Shown here piece by piece: positions 59,071 to 64,000 of a stretch of DNA of 64,000 nt; the first letter of the stretch is position 1; the number at the start of each line of letters is the position of its first letter. The translations under genes and the position numbers were made by a program. The notes beneath the pieces were generated by a model. That model was not told the origin of the DNA. It saw only the letters and a program-made list of their open reading frames with translations, and did not search any database. This DNA is from Erythrobacter fulvus. Its GTDB lineage: Bacteria > Pseudomonadota > Alphaproteobacteria > Sphingomonadales > Sphingomonadaceae. Location of the stretch: positions 146,308 to 210,307 of the forward strand of contig NZ_JAQQXQ010000001.1 in NCBI RefSeq assembly GCF_028595285.1, written 5' to 3'.

Positions 59071-61098
59071 ATGATTGGACGGTTTGGGGGTTCCGCCGGG
59101 CGGGCGCGGCTGATGCTTGCGCCGGCTCTGGCCGGATTGTGCGCGGCATCGCCGGCATGGGCCGAGGACGAGGGGATCGAAGCCCTCGCCGCGATGTTCG
59201 GGGCGCGCGAGACAGTGCTCGACATCTCGCTTTCGCCTTCCGGAGAAAAGGTCGCGTTTGTCTCGGCCGGGCCGGAACATACCGAAGTGCTTAGCGTGAT
59301 CGATCTTGCCGGCGATGCGCAGGTGCGCCGCATCGTCGTCAATTCCGAAAAGATCGCCGATCTCGATTTCTGCGAATGGGCCAGCGACACCCGTCTTGTG
59401 TGTCAGGCCTCGGGCATGGCCAAAAGCGGCGACGGCGTGCTGCTTCCGTTCGAACGGCTTTTCGCGATCGACGATACCGGCGACAATGTGCAGGAGTTGA
59501 GCAAGCGCCAGTCCGGCATGGCGCTCGGCTTCGTGCAGCAGGGCGGGGACGTGCTGGCGCTCGACGTTGGCGGGGAGCAGGGGCAGATCCTCATGTCGCG
59601 CCAGTCGGTGCATTAATATTCCACCGGCACCCGGCTCGCCAACCGTGAATCCGGGCTCGGCGTCGATCTGGTCGATGTGACCACCGGCAAGCGCCGCCCG
59701 CGCGAGCGTGCCGATCCCGCGGCCCAGCGCTACGTCGCCGACGAACAGGGACAGGTGCGCATCAAGGTGCGCGCACGTTATGACGGCAATGGCCGCCTGA
59801 CCGGCGAATATGATTATTTCTACCGGCGGCAGGACAGCAATGGCTGGGACGCGCTCGACAATCTGACGATCGGGGGAGAGCCCGTGCCGTGGTTCTCGCC
59901 GCTGTCGGTCGATAGTGCGCGCAATGTCGCGATCGGCTTCATCGTCAATGGCGGCTATGACGCGATCGCCGAATTCGCGCTCGACGGCACCGGCGCGGGC
60001 AGGCTGCTGATGGCGCGCGACGACGTCGATGTCGATACGCTCATCCGCATCGGTCGCCAGCGACGCGTGGTGGGCGCGAGCTATGCCACCGAAAAGCGCG
60101 AGGTTGCCTATTTCAGCCCCGAACTGGCCACGCTTGCCGAAAATCTCGGCAAGGCGCTGCCCGATCAGCCGATCATCAACATTGTCGGGGCCAGCAGTGA
60201 CGAACAGCGTCTTCTGCTGATCGCATCGAGCGATACCCAACCGGGCATGGTCTACCTGTTCGACAAGGCCAAGCGCACGCTGGAACCGATCCTGCCGGTG
60301 CGTGCCGGGCTTACCGACCGTGCGATGGGGCGGATGCAGCCGATTACCTATCCTGCCGCCGACGGGACGCAGATTCCCGCCTATCTCACGCTCCCGCCGG
60401 GATCCGACGGCAAGAGCCTGCCTGCCATCGTGCTGCCTCACGGCGGCCCGGCGGCGCGGGATGAGTGGGGCTTCGACTGGCTGGTGCAGTTTTTCACCGC
60501 GCGCGGCTATGCCGTGCTCCAGCCCAATTACCGCGGTTCCTCGGGCTATGGCGCGGATTGGTATGGCCGCAACGGGTTCAAGGCCTGGGACGTTGCGATC
60601 GGCGACGTCAACGATGCGGGGCGCTGGCTGATAAGCGAGGGCATCGCCCGCCCAGATCAGCTGGCCATCGCCGGTTGGTCCTATGGCGGCTATGCGGCGT
60701 TGCAATCGCAGGTGCTTGACCCGGCGCTGTTCAAGGCGGTGGTGGCAATCGCGCCGGTCACAGACCTTGGCTATCTGGCCGGCGATGCGCGCCAATATAC
60801 CAACTATCGGATCGTGCGCGACTATATCGGCGAAGGCCCGCATATCGACGATGGCAGTCCCCGCCGCCATGCGGAGAAGTTCGCGGCCCCCGTCGCCCTG
60901 TTCCACGGTACGCGTGATCTCAATGTCGACGTGCGCCATGCCCGCGCGATGGAAAAGGCGCTGCAGGATGCCGGCAAGCCGGTGATCTATCACGAATACG
61001 AGGATCTCCAGCACGGCCTTGGCGACAGCAAGGCCCGCATTGACATGCTGGCCACCATCGGGCGGTTTCTCGACGAGGCATTGGGACGCGGCGGATGA
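59071..61098 (+). pseudogene. S9-family prolyl oligopeptidase-like protein, interrupted by an in-frame TAA
   Basis: One frame runs from an ATG at 59071 to 61098, interrupted by TAA at 59614-59616 (codon 182). Upstream: a probable signal peptide and the beginning of the beta-propeller region (LSPSGEKVAFVSAG). Downstream, the frame continues in the same register with coding-like sequence (YSTGTRLANRESGLGVDL) and keeps the peptidase domain: GWSYGGYAALQ (Ser about residue 537), HGTRDLNVDV and LQHGLG. Without the stop it would be a normal 675-residue secreted peptidase. A nonsense mutation or a sequencing error are both possible; no frameshift is needed. The downstream part might start at GTG 59677 (473 residues) but would lack a signal peptide. 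Confidence 0.75.
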
Positions 61099-61149
61099 CG
61101 GCGCTTAGGCTCTCGACAAGTCCGCCCCGCTCCGCCTAGGGGCAGCCCC

Positions 61150-61461
61150 ATGACAGACAAACCCCTGAGCCCCGAGGATTGCACCACCATGGCCGAGGTG
61201 CGCGCCGGGGTTGATGCACTCGATCGCGAACTGGTGGCGCTGCTGGCGACGCGGTTCGGCTACATGCGCGCAGCCGCACGGATCAAGCAGAGCCGCGATG
61301 CGGTGCGTGACGAGGGTCGCAAGGCCAGCGTCATCACCGCCGCCGTGGGCGAGGCCGAAGCGCATGGCATCCCGGGCGACGTTATCGCCGATATCTGGGA
61401 ACGGCTCGTCGAAGGCTCGATCGCCTACGAATTTACCGAGTGGGACCGGATCAGGGACTGA
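61150..61461 (+). CDS. chorismate mutase (AroQ/PchB-like)
   Basis: A 103-residue all-helical AroQ-class protein; TMAEVRAGVDALDRELVALL and the R-x-x-x-x-K pattern (AARIKQSRDAVRDEGRK) are typical. The DCTTMAEVR opening is close to PchB isochorismate pyruvate lyases, so mutase or lyase activity remains open. No siderophore genes lie nearby, favouring mutase. Tail-to-tail overlap of 11 bases with the next gene. Confidence 0.85.
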   Translation: MTDKPLSPEDCTTMAEVRAGVDALDRELVALLATRFGYMRAAARIKQSRDAVRDEGRKASVITAAVGEAEAHGIPGDVIADIWERLVEGSIAYEFTEWDRIRD

Positions 61462-62089
61462 CGCGGCGGGCAAGGAAGTCGGCGAGCCGCGCGGTCTTCT
61501 TTGCCGGTGCCTTTTGCCGGATCGAGCGTGCCATTTTCGCGATTCTGGCTTCCCACTTGTCGAGCGTGCGCGGCGGCGTAGTCTCGCCCACCGGACCAAG
61601 CGCGAGCATGCGCACCGGTGCAAAGCCGCAGAAGCCCAGAATCTGGCCTTTCCAGCGCCGGATCAGCGGATTGCCGTAATACCATCTGAGGATGAAGGGC
61701 GGCGTGTCCATCGTCGCGATCATGTCGGCCGATCGGCCCAACATCAGCCTGTCCCACCACGGATCGTCATCGTGATAGGCAAAGGTGAATTTCGGCAGGA
61801 ACAGCCGGTCGATCAGGCCTTTCAGCTCCGCCGGTTCTGATCCCCACCACATCGGGAAGGCCACCACGAGGTGATCGCATTCGTCGAGCTGCCGGGCGAG
61901 GCGCTGGAGATCCGGCTCCCACTCGGTGCGCTGCTTGTAACCGTGGCGCAGCACCGGCGTGAATTGCAGATCGCGCACCGCCACGCGTGTGACCGTCGTG
62001 CCGGCGGGCAGGGCAGCCGCATAGGTATCGAGCAGATGGGTCGTAAGCCGGCCTTTGTCGGGGTGTCCGTCCAGCAGCAAAACGTTCAT
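61451..62089 (-). CDS. NAD(P)H-dependent oxidoreductase (flavodoxin-like fold)
   Basis: A 212-residue quinone-reductase-like flavoprotein (PF02525): MNVLLLDGHPDKGRLTTHLLD at the start, VVAFPMWWGSEPAELKGLIDRLF and a late GFCGFAPVRMLALGP. Likely FMN- or FAD-dependent two-electron reductase; substrate unknown. The start is the first ATG. Confidence 0.88.
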   Translation of the reverse strand: MNVLLLDGHPDKGRLTTHLLDTYAAALPAGTTVTRVAVRDLQFTPVLRHGYKQRTEWEPDLQRLARQLDECDHLVVAFPMWWGSEPAELKGLIDRLFLPKFTFAYHDDDPWWDRLMLGRSADMIATMDTPPFILRWYYGNPLIRRWKGQILGFCGFAPVRMLALGPVGETTPPRTLDKWEARIAKMARSIRQKAPAKKTARLADFLARRVSP

Positions 62090-62140
62090 GATGGTGCGAT
62101 CCCTCGTTCAAGCGTCCAGAATCAATGGGCGGGATTGCAC

Positions 62141-62174
62141 CAAAAGAAAAGGGCGGCCCCGAAGGAGCCGCCCC
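62141..62174 (-). terminator. intrinsic terminator after rpsD
   Basis: On the minus strand GGGGCGGCTCC, TTCG, GGGGCCGCCC, then TTTTCTTTT. GC-rich stem with TTCG loop, starting 28 bases after the rpsD stop. Confidence 0.9.
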
Positions 62175-62201
62175 GTTTCGTTTCGCCTGATCTGAAACCG
62201 A

Positions 62202-62816
62202 TCAGCGCGAGTAGAATTCGACCACCAGGTTCGGTTCCATCGTCACCGGGTAGGGAACTTCGTCGAGCTTGGGCACGCGGGTGAAGCTCACCTTGTCGTT
62301 GCCGTCGGGCGCGACGTAATCGGGAATGTCACGCTCGGGCAGGGTCTGCGCTTCGATCACGAGCGCCATTTCCTTAGCCTTGCTGCCGAGGCTGATGACG
62401 TCGCCCACGTCGATCCGGCGCGAGGCGATGTTGCACTTCACACCGTTGACGTAGATGTGGCCGTGGCTGACGATCTGGCGCGCGGCGAAGATGGTCGGTG
62501 CGAACTTGGCGCGGTAGACCACCATGTCCAGACGACGCTCGAGCAGGCCGATCAGGTTCTGGCTGGTATCGCCCTTCATACGGGCGGCTTCGGCATAGGT
62601 GCGCTTGAACTGCTTTTCGGTGACGTCGCCGTAGTAGCCCTTGAGCTTCTGCTTGGCGCGCAGCTGAAGGCCGAAGTCGCTCATCTTGCCCTTGCGGCGC
62701 TGGCCGTGCTGGCCGGGGCCGTAGGAACGCTTGTTCACCGGGGAATTGGGACGACCCCAGATGTTTTCGCCCATCCGGCGGTCAAGCTTGTACTTGGCGC
62801 TCTTGCGCTTCGACAT
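62202..62816 (-). CDS. rpsD: 30S ribosomal protein S4
   Basis: A 204-residue ribosomal protein. N-terminal [21 protein letters not shown], then the S4 RNA-binding domain with [32 protein letters not shown] (about 95-125). A stand-alone location is usual in alphaproteobacteria. Followed by a strong terminator. Confidence 0.98.
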   Translation of the reverse strand: MSKRKSAKYKLDRRMGENIWGRPNSPVNKRSYGPGQHGQRRKGKMSDFGLQLRAKQKLKGYYGDVTEKQFKRTYAEAARMKGDTSQNLIGLLERRLDMVVYRAKFAPTIFAARQIVSHGHIYVNGVKCNIASRRIDVGDVISLGSKAKEMALVIEAQTLPERDIPDYVAPDGNDKVSFTRVPKLDEVPYPVTMEPNLVVEFYSR

Positions 62817-63000
62817 ATGTCGTATCCTTCAAATATGCTGGATCGGCCCAGTGCCGACCATTCAACCCGGCATCGCACCATCGGGACATGCGTCCTGATG
62901 CGGCCACCGCTTCACCGGGGTGCGGGGCCCATTCGCGAAGGCGCGCGCATAGCAGGATTGCGCGCACGGTCAAGCGCAACCCGCCATTGGGCACGGGCAA

Positions 63001-63276
63001 TCAGCGCGGGTTATTGAGCTCGCGCCATTGCTCGGTGGTGCGGCAGACCTTGGTCTTGCGGCGGCTCGACATGTCGAGCCGGACATAGCGGCAGATGCGC
63101 GAAGGCTCGGCGTTGTCGTCTTGGACATCGGCCTTTTCAGCGGGAGCCTGCTTTTCCTCGGCGGTTTCGCCATCGTTCTGCGGCTCGGCGCTTTGTGCGG
63201 CGAGAGCAGCGGAAGCAAACAGCGGCGCAGCAAGCACGGCAAACACCGCACCGGCGCGGAACGACAGCGATTTCAT
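63001..63276 (-). CDS. small secreted protein of unknown function
   Basis: A 91-residue protein: signal peptide from the ATG of MKSLSFRAG (cleavage after SAALAA), an acidic Glu/Lys/Ala linker (about 27-55), then a short basic C-terminal region with two cysteines (ICRYVRLDMSSRRKTKVCRTTEQW) that may form a disulfide. The longer frame beginning at 63360 has no support. Function unknown; similar short secreted proteins are common in sphingomonads. Confidence 0.7.
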   Translation of the reverse strand: MKSLSFRAGAVFAVLAAPLFASAALAAQSAEPQNDGETAEEKQAPAEKADVQDDNAEPSRICRYVRLDMSSRRKTKVCRTTEQWRELNNPR

Positions 63277-63366
63277 AAGCAATCTCACAGGGTTCGGGAG
63301 GTGAAGAGGAGCCCGAGGCCTAACTTGCGATTGCCGGCCTGTCCAATGCAAAAGGCGCAAGCAGCG

Positions 63367-64000
63367 TCAGTCGCGCGGATTGCGCTCCAGCGTGCTGAGA
63401 ATGCCGCGCAAGGTGCGAACCTCCAGATGGTTCCAGCCCGGCTTGGTCAGCAACCCGCGCAGCGTGCGGCGGGTGGATTCAGCACGAGCCTCGGGCCGGA
63501 AATAGCCGCGCGGTTCGAGCAGTTTTTCGAAATGCGCGACCAGCCCGTCGAGCTCGTCCTGCGGGGCGGGCGGCAGCACGTCCTCGGCAGTCGGTTGCAC
63601 CAGCACCTCCGCCGCACCCGCGAGCTCGCGCCCGATCCGCGACCATTCATAGGCGACCAGGATCACCGCCTGCGCAAGATTGAGCGAGCCGAATTCGGGA
63701 TTGATCGGAACGGTCAGGATATTACGGGCCAGCGCCACATCCTCGGTCTCCAGACCTGAACGTTCGGGGCCAAAAATGATCGCATGGCGACCGGGCAGGG
63801 TATGGACCTGACGCCCGGCCTCGTCAGCGCCGATCACCGGCTTGGTGACGCCGCGCTTCCTCACAGTGGTCGCATGGACATGGGCGCAATCGGCGACGGC
63901 TTCTGCCGTGGTGGCATAGACCTTTGCCTGTTCGAGCACGATGTCCGCGCCCGAAGCGGCGGGGCCGGCCGACGGGTTGGGCCAACCGTCGCGCGGGCTG
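63367..64000 (-). CDS. TrmJ/SpoU-family RNA methyltransferase (5' truncated by window edge)
   Basis: The frame stays open through the right edge, so the GTG at 63939 is not the start; the upstream visible codons read RDGWPNPSAGPAASGADIVLE. The visible part (211 codons counting the stop) shows the SPOUT knot motifs: HAIIFGPERSGLETEDVALA, TVPINPEFGSLNLAQAVILVAYEW. This is the TrmJ/TrmH class that 2'-O-methylates tRNA or rRNA; the exact substrate is unclear. The C-terminal extension (residues about 130-190 of the visible part) is normal for TrmJ. Confidence 0.88.
   Translation of the reverse strand, partial: SPRDGWPNPSAGPAASGADIVLEQAKVYATTAEAVADCAHVHATTVRKRGVTKPVIGADEAGRQVHTLPGRHAIIFGPERSGLETEDVALARNILTVPINPEFGSLNLAQAVILVAYEWSRIGRELAGAAEVLVQPTAEDVLPPAPQDELDGLVAHFEKLLEPRGYFRPEARAESTRRTLRGLLTKPGWNHLEVRTLRGILSTLERNPRD

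Noticed and set aside
59068..61014. A 648-codon frame opposite the interrupted S9 peptidase
   Set aside because: Considered because the sense strand has a stop codon, but the sense strand shows S9 motifs and a signal peptide, whereas the antisense protein is compositionally biased.
62817..63000. A small gene or riboswitch upstream of rpsD
   Set aside because: No coding-like frame independent of neighbours and no recognisable riboswitch core; probably promoter and leader of rpsD.

Overview
This 64 kb window reads as ordinary chromosome from a high-GC alphaproteobacterium, most likely a sphingomonad of the Erythrobacteraceae type. The basis is gene content and style: an XrtA/PEP-CTERM two-component pair (prsK-prsR), direct-repeat GAAC-N7-GAAC LexA boxes, the imuA-imuB-dnaE2 mutasome, a PstA with an extended N-terminus, two COQ4-like genes, and dense head-to-tail genes with 1-4 bp overlaps. 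I see no prophage, insertion sequence, integrase, CRISPR array or rRNA. The only RNA gene found is one tRNA-Glu. Species identification is inference.

Layout, left to right. 1-7.5 kb: end of a ScfR-like regulator, then an exopolysaccharide block (polyprenyl-phosphate sugar transferase, PrsK sensor kinase, PrsR NtrC-type regulator, TPR lipoprotein). 7.5-12 kb: SBF-like transporter, DUF475 membrane protein, panB and an NSS-family transporter. 12-21.1 kb: an SOS mutagenesis locus with two LexA boxes, holding imuA-imuB, a small PilZ protein, a DNA-repair radical SAM protein, UdgX and dnaE2. 21.2-27.5 kb (minus strand): phoR, pstC, pstA, pstB, phoU, phoB with a candidate Pho box; pstS is absent. 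27.5-36.7 kb: tRNA-Glu with terminator, recJ, a flavodoxin-like protein, an unknown gene paired with an AHH-nuclease-like gene, a nitronate monooxygenase-like enzyme, an amidohydrolase and three membrane proteins (DUF2189, DUF389, CPBP). 36.7-43.8 kb (minus): branched-chain amino acid synthesis, with leuA behind a candidate leucine-rich leader peptide and ilvB-ilvN-ilvC behind a hairpin terminator, plus an I78-inhibitor-like lipoprotein and an FMN hydroxy-acid oxidase. 43.9-48.3 kb: miaA and serB with overlapping divergent start codons, then two COQ4-like paralogues flanking a nitroreductase and sharing an upstream 13-bp motif. 48.3-57.8 kb: purL, two membrane proteins, xseB-ispA-coaD, a periplasmic cyclophilin, queA, an ABC-2 transporter pair and a small outer-membrane beta-barrel. 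57.9-64 kb: tgt, an S9 peptidase gene interrupted by an in-frame TAA, chorismate mutase, a quinone-reductase-like flavoprotein, rpsD, a small secreted protein and a SpoU-family RNA methyltransferase cut by the right edge.

The clearest functional theme is the SOS locus. Two separately LexA-marked transcription units place the translesion polymerase machinery (ImuA, ImuB, DnaE2) with a uracil-DNA-crosslinking protein and a radical SAM enzyme. The second theme is amino-acid-responsive control: leuA and ilvB each carry leader structures. Other notable points are the shared operator of the COQ4 paralogues, the nonsense codon in the S9 peptidase, and one gene with no ATG, GTG or TTG where its coding sequence appears to begin. 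Gaps between genes are all shorter than about 250 bases; those holding a recognisable site are listed.
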